Assembly: GCF_002831565.1 (NCBI RefSeq)
Contig: NZ_CP025096.1
Span: forward strand, 3,201,027-3,265,026
Length of the DNA: 64,000 bases
From: Spirosoma pollinicola
GTDB taxonomy: Bacteria > Bacteroidota > Bacteroidia > Cytophagales > Spirosomataceae
Direction: 5' to 3'
The notes beneath the pieces were generated by a model. The model did not search any database. It was not told where the DNA came from and worked only from the letters and a program-made list of their open reading frames with translations. Both the position numbers and the translations under genes were made by a program. This document shows positions 8,604 to 18,106 of the stretch, one piece after another. Each line of letters starts with the position of its first letter. The first letter of the stretch is position 1.

Positions 8604-9818
8604 TTATGAATGGATCCGATTAACTTTCTTTGTGATTAACAGGCGTTTGTCGCCGTTTTGTAAGGTAGTTGCCAGGATATAAATATCGCCACCTTCACGT
8701 AAAGATAATTTTTTCCGCAACTCCGCTACTGTTTGGGGGAAGTTGCGAACAGTGAGATTCGCTTTTAGGTCTGGGATTATTGTTTTAAGTATTTTGGCAT
8801 CGGGCTTAATCACCTGCAAAACCGAAAAAATACGGCCTGGAAAATCCCACTGAATATCGTCATTTGTATACAGGTGGCTGTGAGGTGCTAACTTTTTCAA
8901 CCCGAACCGGGCACCTGCCAACCGAAAGGCCCCTGCTTTCAGGACGGCTGCATTGGGTTCGTAAATATAGGTCTGTGGATCACCCACATTAACGTTTGCT
9001 GCCGCTTCTTCATCCCAACAAAAATTTAAACTTGTAGCCATGTTATTCACTAGGTTAACAGTGTTAAATTGTACGTCATCTTTGTTAATGACCTGGTTTC
9101 CAAGAACAAATAGAACTTCCTTTACCTCGCCCTGAACGGCAACAACATGCACTGAAGCAACAAAGCCCATCAACTGCCTGATAGCCAACTGAATGTCCAG
9201 TAGCGGAGATGCCTTTAACAAAACTCTATTTGCTTTGCTAAACAGCGCTTTTAGTGTACCGTGTTGCGACACGTCGGGTTCGCAGTCTTCCAATCGAACC
9301 ACTTTCCCCCCTGTGGAATCGCGCCGGTGAGGGTCTAGGTAAATCCAGTCGGCCAGATCGGCCGTTGGTTCCTGCGCCATAAGCAGAGCCAACCCATCAC
9401 CGGTTTTAACCGATACATTGTTTGTTCCCAACAGCGGGAGATTGTGTGCGGCTAGTTGAGCAAGTTCTTCATTTCGCTCAACGTACACCACCTGCTCCAC
9501 CCGTTTGGCAAATGCCCACGTATCGACACCCATGCCACCCGTAAGGTCAAACAGGCGTCTGCCGCTTACCAGCGAGGCTTTGTAGTGTGCTGTTTGTTCA
9601 GACGATGCCTGTTCTACAGATAGGGCAGGTGGAAAAATAAGCTCGTCATTGGCAAACCAGGTCAGCAGTTTTTCCTGCGCTTTTTGCCGGGCAACAATCT
9701 GTGCCGCCACTTTCCTGATATCCAGATCGTGTGGCTGAGCCCGCAGCAACAGCGACCGAACATCATCGCTGATGTGGGTACGGATGAACTCCCGTTCGAC
9801 TAAAGAAATTGTTATCAA
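8604..9818 (-). CDS. Class I SAM methyltransferase with THUMP-like C-terminal domain
   Basis: This 404-residue cytoplasmic protein has a Rossmann methyltransferase core. The SAM-binding motif is LFDLTGGMGVDTWAFAKR near residues 88-105, followed by VVYVERNEEL, and YLDPHRRDSTGG is in the motif IV position. The C-terminal part matches the THUMP-like domain often paired with this core in Bacteroidota, which suggests an RNA-modifying enzyme; the substrate is unknown. The start appears to be a TTG at 9818, as I see no in-frame ATG just upstream. It is divergent from the SulP gene. Confidence 0.8.
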   Translation of the reverse strand: MITISLVEREFIRTHISDDVRSLLLRAQPHDLDIRKVAAQIVARQKAQEKLLTWFANDELIFPPALSVEQASSEQTAHYKASLVSGRRLFDLTGGMGVDTWAFAKRVEQVVYVERNEELAQLAAHNLPLLGTNNVSVKTGDGLALLMAQEPTADLADWIYLDPHRRDSTGGKVVRLEDCEPDVSQHGTLKALFSKANRVLLKASPLLDIQLAIRQLMGFVASVHVVAVQGEVKEVLFVLGNQVINKDDVQFNTVNLVNNMATSLNFCWDEEAAANVNVGDPQTYIYEPNAAVLKAGAFRLAGARFGLKKLAPHSHLYTNDDIQWDFPGRIFSVLQVIKPDAKILKTIIPDLKANLTVRNFPQTVAELRKKLSLREGGDIYILATTLQNGDKRLLITKKVNRIHS

Positions 9819-9920
9819 GGGATGGGTATTATTATGTTTTTAATCTCTTTTTAATTTTATGCAACGCTAACCCGTAAGCAGGCGTTAGAGCAGGGTACTG
9901 TTGGCAATAAACCATTCCTT

Positions 9921-11522
9921 ATGAAACAAGTTAGTCCATTCCAAACACTTACGCAGTATAAATCGAGCTACTTCAAGCAGGATTTCCCGGCAAGTTTATC
10001 CGTTTTTTTAGTGGCCATGCCACTCTGCCTGGGTATCGCTCTGGCTTCCGGTGCTCCGTTGTTCTCGGGACTGGTAGCCGGTATGATTGGGGGCATTGTG
10101 GTTGGGCTATTGTCGGGATCTGAAATCAGTGTAAGCGGGCCAGCCGCTGGACTGGCCGTAATTGTTGCCGACGCCATTACAAAAATAGGCTCTTACGAGG
10201 CATTTCTGGTTGCGGTGGTATTGGCGGGCCTTATTCAGCTTATTCTTGGATTGATAAAAGCGGGGCGTTTCAGTAGTTTCTTTCCCGACAGCGTCATCAA
10301 AGGCATGCTGGTTGCCATTGGTATTGTTATCATTCTCAAGCAGATTCCACACGCGTTGGGCCGCGATAATGACTACGAGGGCGAATTTGAGTTTCAGCAA
10401 CTGGCTGATGGTGAAAATACGATTTCGGAAATTTATCGGGCCATTGAAACGGCCAGTACTGGTGCGGTGATCATCAGTTTCGTCTCCATTGTCTTTTTGA
10501 TAGCCTGGGAGCGCACTGCCGGACGAAGTACACGGGCTTTCTTTAAAAATTTTCCGGCTGCGCTGGTTGTCGTGATTATAGGTGTTGGTCTCAATGAGTT
10601 TTTCCGGGTGGCAGTTCCATCCTGGTATCTGGGCGACACTGCCCACCAGCACATGGTTCAAATTCCGACTATCGCTGTAGGAAAGAGTTTGTTTTCGATT
10701 TTCGATTTTCCTGATTTCAGTGTTTTGGGTAATCTTAAAGTATATGGAATAGCCGCCACAATTGCCATTGTGGCCAGTCTTGAAACCCTGCTGAATCTGG
10801 AAGCTTCTGACCGGCTCGACTCGGGCAAACGGATATCATCAACAAGCCAGGAGTTGGTGGCGCAGGGTGTTGGTAACATGCTGTCGGGCCTGATTGGTGG
10901 ATTACCCGTTACGTCGGTCGTTGTGCGCACCTCGGCAAACGTATATGGGGGAGCGCGTACCCGGATTTCGACTGTATTGCACGGCTTTTTTCTGATGGTA
11001 GCGGTCTTTCTGGGTGGACCACTGTTAAATTATATTCCGCTTTCGTGTTTGGCAGCTGTGTTAATTATGGTTGGGTATAAGTTAGCGAAACCTGCCATCT
11101 TCAAAAAGACCTATCGAGATGGATGGAGCCAGTTTGTACCATTCATCGTGACAGTAGCCGGTATTGTCTTCACCGATTTGCTGATTGGCATTGCTCTGGG
11201 TTCTGTTGTTGGTATCGTTTATGTGCTGATAACCAACTTTCAATCCACGTTCAAAATGACCCGCGATGGGCATAAGGTGACGATTGAATTTGAAAAAGAC
11301 CTGTATTTTTTGAGTAAACCCCAGCTGAAGGAAGCCCTTGGTTCGCTGCAGCCGGGCGATACCGTCTTAATTGATGGTACAAAAGCGCCTTTTATCGACC
11401 ATGATATTTTTAATATACTGCATGATTATAGCGATATAGCGAAAGTGCAGGGGATTGATTATGAGTTAAAAAATGTAGTATTGAATCGGCGAAAAGGGAA
11501 TATGAGGCTAGCGCAGGGGTAA
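9921..11522 (+). CDS. SulP family anion transporter with STAS domain
   Basis: This 533-residue inner-membrane SulP/SLC26-type carrier moves sulfate, bicarbonate or a similar anion. The N-terminal half begins with the family-typical FPASLSVFLVAMPLCLGIAL and GSEISVSGPAAGLAVIV segments, followed by some ten membrane helices. The C-terminus (about 445-533) is a STAS domain with GDTVLIDGTKAPFIDHD. No carbonic anhydrase gene is adjacent, so bicarbonate transport is not favoured over sulfate by context. The GH30 gene starts 46 bases downstream but is unrelated in function. Confidence 0.9.
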   Translation: MKQVSPFQTLTQYKSSYFKQDFPASLSVFLVAMPLCLGIALASGAPLFSGLVAGMIGGIVVGLLSGSEISVSGPAAGLAVIVADAITKIGSYEAFLVAVVLAGLIQLILGLIKAGRFSSFFPDSVIKGMLVAIGIVIILKQIPHALGRDNDYEGEFEFQQLADGENTISEIYRAIETASTGAVIISFVSIVFLIAWERTAGRSTRAFFKNFPAALVVVIIGVGLNEFFRVAVPSWYLGDTAHQHMVQIPTIAVGKSLFSIFDFPDFSVLGNLKVYGIAATIAIVASLETLLNLEASDRLDSGKRISSTSQELVAQGVGNMLSGLIGGLPVTSVVVRTSANVYGGARTRISTVLHGFFLMVAVFLGGPLLNYIPLSCLAAVLIMVGYKLAKPAIFKKTYRDGWSQFVPFIVTVAGIVFTDLLIGIALGSVVGIVYVLITNFQSTFKMTRDGHKVTIEFEKDLYFLSKPQLKEALGSLQPGDTVLIDGTKAPFIDHDIFNILHDYSDIAKVQGIDYELKNVVLNRRKGNMRLAQG

Positions 11523-11567
11523 GAATGGGTAAATGCTGCCTTGTACGCTTAACATTCAAATTCCCTC

Positions 11568-13004
11568 ATGAAACGATTTTGGCAGACCAGTTTTTTGATA
11601 AGCGCAGTAGTCACTTCGGTTTCGATAGGCAGCTACAGCCAGCGGCTTTCAGAAAAAAAACCAACTCGCCCAAATGAAGTCGAGTTTTGGCTAACAGATC
11701 CGAGCGCGTCCATTTTATTTACGAAGCAATCCCCTCTTCAGTTTACCGAGGCACCAGCTTCGGGTTCTACCCAAACCATTCATGTCGACCCGTCGCAAAC
11801 GTACCAGACGATTGATGGCTTTGGCTATACGCTGACGGGCGGTAGTGCCACGCTTATCAATAAAATGGATGCACCCGCCCGGTCTGCGCTTATCAGGGAA
11901 TTATTTTCGACTGAAGGAAAAGGGATAGGCGTTAGCTATTTGCGGCTGAGCATTGGGGCATCGGACCTCGACGAACGGGTATTTTCGTACGACGATCTGC
12001 CAGCGGGAGAAGCAGACCCAAAGCTCGCCAAATTTAGCCTGGCACCCGATCAGGAACAGTTGATTCCGCTGCTCAAACAGATTCTGGCCATTAATCCGGT
12101 CATCAAAATTTTGGGGTCGCCCTGGTCGCCCCCGGTTTGGATGAAGTCTAACGGTAACTCGAAAGGGGGGAGTCTGAAACTCGAATTTTACGACACCTAT
12201 GCCCGTTATTTTGTCAAGTACATTCAGGGAATGCAGAAATTGGGCATTCGAATCGATGCCGTTACCATTCAGAATGAGCCGCTTCATCCGGGCAATAATC
12301 CCAGCTTGTTGATGTTACCTGCCGAACAAGCGCTCTTTATTAAACAGAATCTTGGGCCGGCGTTTAAATCGGCCGGGATTAAAACAAAGATTATTCTCTA
12401 CGACCACAACGCCGATCGCCCCGATTATCCGATATCGGTCCTGAATGACCCCGAAGCCCGAGCCTATGTTGATGGATCGGCTTTTCATCTGTACGGTGGT
12501 TCGATCAGTGCGCTCTCGGACGTACACAAAGCCTATCCAGATAAGAACCTGTATTTTACCGAACAGTGGATTGGTGCCCCCGGTAATTTGAAAGGCGATT
12601 TACCCTGGCACGTTCGAGAGCTTATTATTGGGGCTACCCGAAACTGGAGCCGCACCGTTTTGCAATGGAACCTTGCCGCTGATCCGCAGCAGAAGCCCCA
12701 TACGCCCGGTGGCTGCGATCAGTGTTTAGGCGCATTGACTATTAACGGCAGCAGCGTAAAGCGTAATCCGGGTTACTATAATGTAGCAGTTGCATCGAAG
12801 TTTGTAAGGCCGGGTTCTGTTCGTATCGAATCAGATATGCCAAAATCCCTACCGAATGTCGCGTTTAAAACACCCCAGGGCAGTATTGTCTTGATCGTTC
12901 TGAACGACAGTCCATCCCGATTACGGTTCACAATTGACAGCCAGGACAAGCATACCAGCGCCATTTTATCGGGCGGTGCCGTAGGGACATATGTGTTTAA
13001 ATAA
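11568..13004 (+). CDS. Secreted GH30 glycosidase (glucosylceramidase-like)
   Basis: This 478-residue protein has an N-terminal signal peptide and a family 30 (beta/alpha)8 barrel with a beta-side domain. Visible landmarks are TIDGFGYTLTGGSA near 83-96, KILGSPWSPPVWMKS near 183-197, the acid/base Glu in TIQNEP (about 237) and the nucleophile Glu in YFTEQW (about 331). The small C-terminal beta domain ends the protein. GH30 members of this shape act on beta-glucosyl or related linkages; the exact substrate cannot be read here. The neighbourhood holds a GH116 and a beta-propeller glycosidase-like gene. Confidence 0.92.
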   Translation: MKRFWQTSFLISAVVTSVSIGSYSQRLSEKKPTRPNEVEFWLTDPSASILFTKQSPLQFTEAPASGSTQTIHVDPSQTYQTIDGFGYTLTGGSATLINKMDAPARSALIRELFSTEGKGIGVSYLRLSIGASDLDERVFSYDDLPAGEADPKLAKFSLAPDQEQLIPLLKQILAINPVIKILGSPWSPPVWMKSNGNSKGGSLKLEFYDTYARYFVKYIQGMQKLGIRIDAVTIQNEPLHPGNNPSLLMLPAEQALFIKQNLGPAFKSAGIKTKIILYDHNADRPDYPISVLNDPEARAYVDGSAFHLYGGSISALSDVHKAYPDKNLYFTEQWIGAPGNLKGDLPWHVRELIIGATRNWSRTVLQWNLAADPQQKPHTPGGCDQCLGALTINGSSVKRNPGYYNVAVASKFVRPGSVRIESDMPKSLPNVAFKTPQGSIVLIVLNDSPSRLRFTIDSQDKHTSAILSGGAVGTYVFK

Positions 13005-13042
13005 GGAGTCATAAGTAGGTCTGAAAAACACATTAGGTTATT

Positions 13043-13118
13043 TTTTTTGTCATGCTAACGAAGGAAGCATCTAAATGATTGAGCTTTAAGATGCTTCCTT
13101 CGTCAGCATGACAAAAAA
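13043..13118. repeat. Inverted repeat, TGTCATGCTGACGAAGG family
   Basis: Arms 13043-13072 and 13089-13118 are complementary at 29 of 30 positions around a 16-base loop. The arm reads TTTTTTGTCATGCTAACG followed by AAGGAAGCATCT. The same core in a diverged form makes the stem at 28723-28816. On both strands the stem ends in a T-run, so it could serve as a bidirectional terminator after the GH30 gene. Confidence 0.9.
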
Positions 13119-13154
13119 CGCTTGCTTAAGTAATCACGCAAAATCGAAAAACAT

Positions 13155-13254
13155 TTTTAAACACAGAGGCCCCGCAACGGCAAACCGCAAAGAACACAGA
13201 GTTTTAATTAATTCATTAGCAGTTTATTATATCTCTGTGCCTCTGTGTTTAAAA
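13155..13254. repeat. Inverted repeat, CCACAGAG family, diverged copy
   Basis: Outer arms TTTTAAACACAGAGGC (13155-13170) and 13239-13254 are perfect complements, and inner ACAGAG/CTCTGT pairs add to the stem. As at 2097, one arm has extra GC-rich bases (CCCGCAACGGCAAACC) that the other lacks. It lies just upstream of the beta-propeller gene and produces a spurious in-frame N-terminal extension for it. Confidence 0.8.
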
Positions 13255-13287
13255 TTTTTGCTTAGCTATTTACAATTATTTAGTCGG

Positions 13288-14247
13288 ATGTTGAACACGA
13301 CGCTTACGGCTGGTCTCTTAAGCCTATTGATTTTTGGGTTACTGTCTGGCGGTGTGATTGAAACATCCGACCCGAATGGCTCAACTATACCGTTGGGTCC
13401 TAAATTCCCGGCGGAGGTTACGGCTTTTCAATCCTATTCGGCAAACCCGGTTTTCACGGGCACGGGCTCGGATACCTGGGATCAGAACATTCGGGAAAGG
13501 GGCTACATTCTTCGTGAAAATGGCATTTATCACCTTTGGTACACTGGCTATCGGGAAGGAAAGAACCAAACTCGCTCACTTGGCTATGCCACATCAAAAG
13601 ATGGCCTAAAATGGACCCGCAACAAAGGCAACCCAATTCATGCCTCTACCTGGGTTGAAGATATGAGTGTGGTTAAATCGGGAAACACCTATTATATGTT
13701 TGCCGAGGGAGCAAACGATGTGGCGCATCTGCTTACCTCAACGGATCGGATCAACTGGAAGGAGCGTGGCCCGCTCGACATTCGTTATACCAATCACCAG
13801 CCGCTCAATAAAGGGTCATACGGAACGCCCACCATCTGGAAAGAAAAGGATACCTGGTATCTGTTTTATGAGCGGAACGATGAGGCTGTGTGGCTGGCAA
13901 CATCCAAAGACCTAAACGTGTGGACTAATGTGCAGGACAAGCCGGTCTTAGAAAAGGGACCGTCGGCTTACGACCGCTATGCAGTAGCCATGAACCAGAT
14001 AATCCGCTACAAAGGCGCCTATTATGCCTATTATCATGCATCAGCCTTTGCCGATTGGCACGAATGGTCAACTAATGTGGCGGTATCGACAGATCTGATT
14101 CACTGGACGAAATATGCAGGGAATCCAATCCTCGGCGACGATAAATCAAGTAGTATTTTGGTGAACGACGGTACGCAATACCGGCTATATTCCATGCATC
14201 CGGCTGTTACTGTGTTTTTTCCGGTGGGGTCGGTTGGGAAACCGTGA
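13288..14247 (+). CDS. Beta-propeller glycosidase-like secreted protein
   Basis: The ATG at 13288 gives 319 residues beginning with a hydrophobic signal; the reading frame stays open upstream only because it passes through the inverted repeat. Repeated blade motifs such as YHLWYTGYREG, YYMFAEGAND, WYLFYERND and YYAYYHAS, with recurring SxDxxxW segments, fit a five-bladed beta-propeller of the GH43/GH32/GH62/GH130-like fold. I cannot assign one family or the catalytic acids. It lies between two glucosidase genes, which fits a role in glycan breakdown outside the cytoplasm. Confidence 0.7.
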   Translation: MLNTTLTAGLLSLLIFGLLSGGVIETSDPNGSTIPLGPKFPAEVTAFQSYSANPVFTGTGSDTWDQNIRERGYILRENGIYHLWYTGYREGKNQTRSLGYATSKDGLKWTRNKGNPIHASTWVEDMSVVKSGNTYYMFAEGANDVAHLLTSTDRINWKERGPLDIRYTNHQPLNKGSYGTPTIWKEKDTWYLFYERNDEAVWLATSKDLNVWTNVQDKPVLEKGPSAYDRYAVAMNQIIRYKGAYYAYYHASAFADWHEWSTNVAVSTDLIHWTKYAGNPILGDDKSSSILVNDGTQYRLYSMHPAVTVFFPVGSVGKP

Positions 14248-14268
14248 GCCCAGCTGGTCCAACGGCTT

Positions 14269-15120
14269 CTATCTCGGGGCGCCATCGGGATAATATCTGA
14301 ATGTTGTTTTGGCAATCAACGTGGGGTAGGGCTTGAACGTAATCCAGCGGAGGGGCCATTTTCGGAGCCACAACGCGCCAGTTGTCAGGGCTATGAACCA
14401 GGCTGGTGGTTTTTCATAACCAAAGGCCATCCGTAATTTATCGTTGATCAGTGCGGCAAAGGCTGGCTGTACGAGGGGGTGCAAAAAACGGGGGAACCAG
14501 CCCTGCACAATCTTCACGGTAGCATTGGCAATAGTGCGATTACTGTCTGTAAACCGAAAATAACGATCTTCGTAAGCATCCGTCATTGTGCGTAAATCGG
14601 CCATTGTATCCGGTAAATCCTGTAAGTTCATGCGTCGACCTACTTCCCGAAAAAAGTAGAAGAGTGCCAATTCTTCCGACGCCATCAGTTGACGCCACCC
14701 GTATTGACGTATCCAGTCAATGGGGTAAAAAACGAAGGTGGCCAGTACAAACAGGTAGTCGGAGTTGTCGATTTTGTAATGGCTGTGAATGTGGTTCATG
14801 TGGCTTATTGCCCGCTGACCTTTCTCGCTGTCGTAACCCGATTCCATAAATTCCGAAATCAGGCGGCTCGTATCGTCGTAGCGTTTCTGACCGTGCCGTT
14901 CAAACTCGCCGGTCCGCGCCAGCAGGCCCGACACCCTCGGACTGGCGTAGGTATGAAACAACGCCAGCTCCAGTGCACGGGTAATATCGAACGGAAATTC
15001 GTAGGCAGTAAGCAAATGAACCATACGCTGGTGATCGCGGATAGGATCAAGTGTTTGCAGCTCCTGCCGAACCGCCGAATTTCGGAACAATCCGACGTAT
15101 TTATGGTATGTTACGGGCAT
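14269..15120 (-). CDS. MpaB-type oxygenase family (DUF2236) protein
   Basis: This 283-residue helical protein fits the DUF2236/MpaB family, haem-binding oxygenase-like proteins related to the latex-clearing protein group. The conserved segment MNHIHSHYKIDNSDYLFVLA, near residues 120-139, contains histidines that could be haem ligands. There is no signal peptide. The physiological substrate is unknown. It runs in the same direction as the GH116 gene, whose stop lies 59 bases upstream of its start. Confidence 0.75.
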   Translation of the reverse strand: MPVTYHKYVGLFRNSAVRQELQTLDPIRDHQRMVHLLTAYEFPFDITRALELALFHTYASPRVSGLLARTGEFERHGQKRYDDTSRLISEFMESGYDSEKGQRAISHMNHIHSHYKIDNSDYLFVLATFVFYPIDWIRQYGWRQLMASEELALFYFFREVGRRMNLQDLPDTMADLRTMTDAYEDRYFRFTDSNRTIANATVKIVQGWFPRFLHPLVQPAFAALINDKLRMAFGYEKPPAWFIALTTGALWLRKWPLRWITFKPYPTLIAKTTFRYYPDGAPR

Positions 15121-15179
15121 TGGGATTGCGAGTTTTTTGGGAGGTCTTTGACGGATAGACGTAAAGGTACTATGGATCG

Positions 15180-17735
15180 TTAAATGTTCCCCGCAAAGCT
15201 TTCTCCTTCGGTAAGGCTTCGGGCGTTTAGTCGCTTCCCGTCAATTTCCAGATTTTTTAGGGGTAACTGTCCGTGTAGAACCGTGAGCATGATCTGTAGT
15301 TTATTGGCTTGTTTTTTCTTGGTACACGTTCCCCAGGCATAACCGTTTGACCAGAAGAATGTGCCTTCCTGATTGTTGAACTGCATTGTCTGTGTCACGC
15401 CCGAATACTGGAATCCGCTCAGGGCGAGCGTTGTCGCCCAGCTCACCATTGCACGGGCGTAATGATGACCGCACTCGGCTTCATCGAAAGGATTTCGCTT
15501 ACTGCCGTCGAAACGATTGCGTATGTTGCGAATACACAATAGTCCCGGCTCAGTCTGGTTTTCGTACAGCATGCCAATGGCAGCGGTATATTCAAAGCCG
15601 GTCATCACTTCCGAAAAGTATGGGAAGGGTACTTTGGGGCGTCCTTTGGGCCAGCTTGCCATGAGGAGAGACGCTTCATCGCCCAACGCGTACGACCGCA
15701 TGTTGTTAAAGTGGTCGGCCATCGAAGCCCGGTAATTATATTTCAGGATGGACTGTAACGTCGTTTTGACATGCTGCGGATTAACCAGATAACCCAGCCC
15801 GCAAACGTGCGCCATAAACTGACCCACAAGCTGATCGACCAGACAACCTTTGGCTAACTGGTAGGCCGGGTCATTCTGCTCCACCTTATTAAAACCCGAA
15901 AACGTCCCTTTGGCAATCAAATGGCCTGCCGGAGAAATGACCTGTTGTTCGTAATACTCCCCATTGAACAGATTGGCATCCGTCCAGGCGCTGCCCTTCT
16001 GAAAAACCTGATCGCAGGTTTGGGCAAAAGACCGATCATTCATCGCCGTTGCCATCGCCGAAGCCGCTTTTAATGCGCCCAGATACCAGAGTTGCATTTG
16101 TGGATTTGGCCCGAAATATTCTACATCCATAGTATTATGCTGGGCACCTTCCATTACCCCATCGCGGTCGGCATCCCAGCCACCCGGTATCCAGGCGAAC
16201 GCCAGTGCCTGTTTTACATGGAGCCAGTTTTTGCGTAAAAAATCGGTATCGCCAGATAACTGCCAGTCACGGTAGAACTTCATAATCGTACCCATTTGTC
16301 CATCGGCGGCTGCAACACCACCACCGAACCCTTTTTTCAGGGGTAGCCCCACCCGAAAGCTCATCAGCCCCGTTGTATCCATGGCGTAGTTGAACTCAAC
16401 ATCCCGCATGGTTTTCGCCAGTTTACCGAACAGGAACGGAGTGGCCTGCTCATAATTCCACACGTGGGTACACGACCCCTGACAGGAGCCTACATCGTCC
16501 ATTACGCCTTCCCAGCCAAATAACCGCCCGTCATCTGTTCTGAAAACGGTTTGTGAGCGCAGGGTGCTAGTGTTAAACAAAGCTGCTTCTTTTACTTCGG
16601 CGGGGTAGCTGCTTTGCATGATGGCGTTGACGAATTGCAGGGTTTTCTGTTCCAGTTTCGGCAACTGCGGAACGGTTTTGACGGCAACGGCCCAGGCATC
16701 GGTATACTGTGTCGTGTAATAATTACCTACACGCTCATTCGACCAGGCGAAGCGGTTCGGGAAGTGCCAGGTCAGGAAAAAAGTGAACGCCTGCGTTTGA
16801 TTGGGTTCGATTATCTTTTGTACCGATAAAGACGCCATCGGGTCTTCATCAGCCGATTGGGCCTTCTCGGTTAGTTGTCCATCGTCGCTAAAGTCATCCC
16901 AGAAATCGAGCAGCGCATTTTCCCAGGCGTTCGTGACAGACGACGTGCGGTAACTAACGCCCTGTGGCTCGGCGGTGATAAGGGCAACCGTGCCCCAGGC
17001 CGGATCGGCTTTGTTAACCCCATCGGAGTACATATAGATACCGCTCAGGCCGTTTTCCTGCCGAAACTGATTACGATTCTGTTTAGCCCCCTGCGGTTCG
17101 AGTTCACCTTTCCAGGATTTGTTGTTCTTGCTTCCATCCCGACCGATGAAGTTGTGCATCGACCCGCAAACGGAAATAGTCAGTGGCTTATTGCTGGTGT
17201 TGGTCACTTCGTAAGTCAGCGCGGCAATGGGTAAGCCACTGGACTCGGCATCGGCTGGAATGAGAGGGTTGAACCCTTTTATCCGCACCGAAACGGGCAT
17301 TGTTGCATCGCTCAAACTAACTTGTCCGAAGGGATAAGCTGTCTCGAACGTGGCGTTGGCAAAGCGGGGTAAGCCATGATGGTCAACGGGTCGTCCTTCC
17401 ATATGCTGGTATTCATGGGCTTCGAGCGGACCCAACAGGGCTTTCGTTTTCTTCACTTCCAGCACGTTAATGGCGAAGAACGGAGCCGTGTTGCCCGTTA
17501 GCACCGTGCTGTAGCCTTTGGCCGGGCGGTTCATAATTTCCCAATCCTGCAATTGCCCGCGTCCGCCCAGCGAAACTGTACCCGTACCAATGCCACCAAG
17601 CGGGAGGGCAATGCGCGTAAGGTGCTGCTGATCGTAGCGCTTCAGCACAGGCCAGGGTTGAGGACGCCATAAAGCAGGTTGTGCCTGGGCCGCGAGTGCC
17701 GTTAGCAGAAAAAGCAGAAGTGAGAAATTTTTCAT
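15180..17735 (-). CDS. Secreted GH116 beta-glucosidase (non-lysosomal glucosylceramidase-like)
   Basis: From the ATG at 17735 the protein has 851 residues with signal peptide MKNFSLLLFLLTALAAQAQ. It shows the two GH116 parts: an N-terminal beta domain (IALPLGGIGTGTVSLGGRG) and a C-terminal helical barrel (FGWEGVMDDVGSCQGSC, DGVMEGAQHNTMDVEYFG). Family members hydrolyse beta-glucosides, including glucosylceramide. A frame open to 17876 adds 47 residues, but these are encoded by an inverted repeat and precede the signal peptide, so that start is rejected. It and the GH30 gene, about 2.2 kb away, are distinct glucosylceramidase-type folds. Confidence 0.9.
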   Translation of the reverse strand: MKNFSLLLFLLTALAAQAQPALWRPQPWPVLKRYDQQHLTRIALPLGGIGTGTVSLGGRGQLQDWEIMNRPAKGYSTVLTGNTAPFFAINVLEVKKTKALLGPLEAHEYQHMEGRPVDHHGLPRFANATFETAYPFGQVSLSDATMPVSVRIKGFNPLIPADAESSGLPIAALTYEVTNTSNKPLTISVCGSMHNFIGRDGSKNNKSWKGELEPQGAKQNRNQFRQENGLSGIYMYSDGVNKADPAWGTVALITAEPQGVSYRTSSVTNAWENALLDFWDDFSDDGQLTEKAQSADEDPMASLSVQKIIEPNQTQAFTFFLTWHFPNRFAWSNERVGNYYTTQYTDAWAVAVKTVPQLPKLEQKTLQFVNAIMQSSYPAEVKEAALFNTSTLRSQTVFRTDDGRLFGWEGVMDDVGSCQGSCTHVWNYEQATPFLFGKLAKTMRDVEFNYAMDTTGLMSFRVGLPLKKGFGGGVAAADGQMGTIMKFYRDWQLSGDTDFLRKNWLHVKQALAFAWIPGGWDADRDGVMEGAQHNTMDVEYFGPNPQMQLWYLGALKAASAMATAMNDRSFAQTCDQVFQKGSAWTDANLFNGEYYEQQVISPAGHLIAKGTFSGFNKVEQNDPAYQLAKGCLVDQLVGQFMAHVCGLGYLVNPQHVKTTLQSILKYNYRASMADHFNNMRSYALGDEASLLMASWPKGRPKVPFPYFSEVMTGFEYTAAIGMLYENQTEPGLLCIRNIRNRFDGSKRNPFDEAECGHHYARAMVSWATTLALSGFQYSGVTQTMQFNNQEGTFFWSNGYAWGTCTKKKQANKLQIMLTVLHGQLPLKNLEIDGKRLNARSLTEGESFAGNI

Positions 17736-17759
17736 TGTTCGACGTAATTGATGAGAATT

Positions 17760-17877
17760 GATGGTGCGAACGTCTTCGTTCGTACCCACTATTTTCCGGC
17801 CTCTGGCCGATGTAACTGAATAGAACGCGGCCAGAGGCCGCCGAATACCTGGCACGAACGAAGACGTTCGCGCCATC
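17760..17877. repeat. Compound inverted repeat between divergent genes
   Basis: Outer arms 17760-17783 and 17854-17877 pair at 23 of 24 positions; the arm centres on GCGAACGTCTTCGTTCGT. Inner arms CGGCCTCTGGCC (17797-17808) and 17829-17840 are perfect and are themselves nearly palindromic. The element starts 25 bases upstream of the GH116 start and about 230 bases before the next gene. The rest of 17878-18106 holds no gene; I see no clear promoter match there. Confidence 0.88.
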
Positions 17878-18106
17878 CATCAACCCTTAAAGCGTTGACG
17901 ACTCCCTTTCTTACCATTTGGCTTTCTACTAGATAGAAGACAGCGTCAAAAAGGCCGTTTGCGTATATAATCTGTGTTTTTACGATGTATTCGCGCTTAT
18001 TTTTTAGTTGACCTATATACGTTATCTAACAATATGAACGGGCAGACGATTATAGATAACAGCAGGTAATCAAATACGCTACTAACCCGATTTGCCTGTT
18101 TGACTT

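Noticed and set aside
13108..13287. Longer start for the beta-propeller protein, giving 60 extra residues
   Set aside because: The extension is encoded by the two inverted repeats and precedes a normal signal peptide, so the ATG at 13288 is preferred.
17736..17876. Longer start for the GH116 enzyme
   Set aside because: It runs through the palindrome at 17760-17877 and would place 47 residues before a clear signal peptide.
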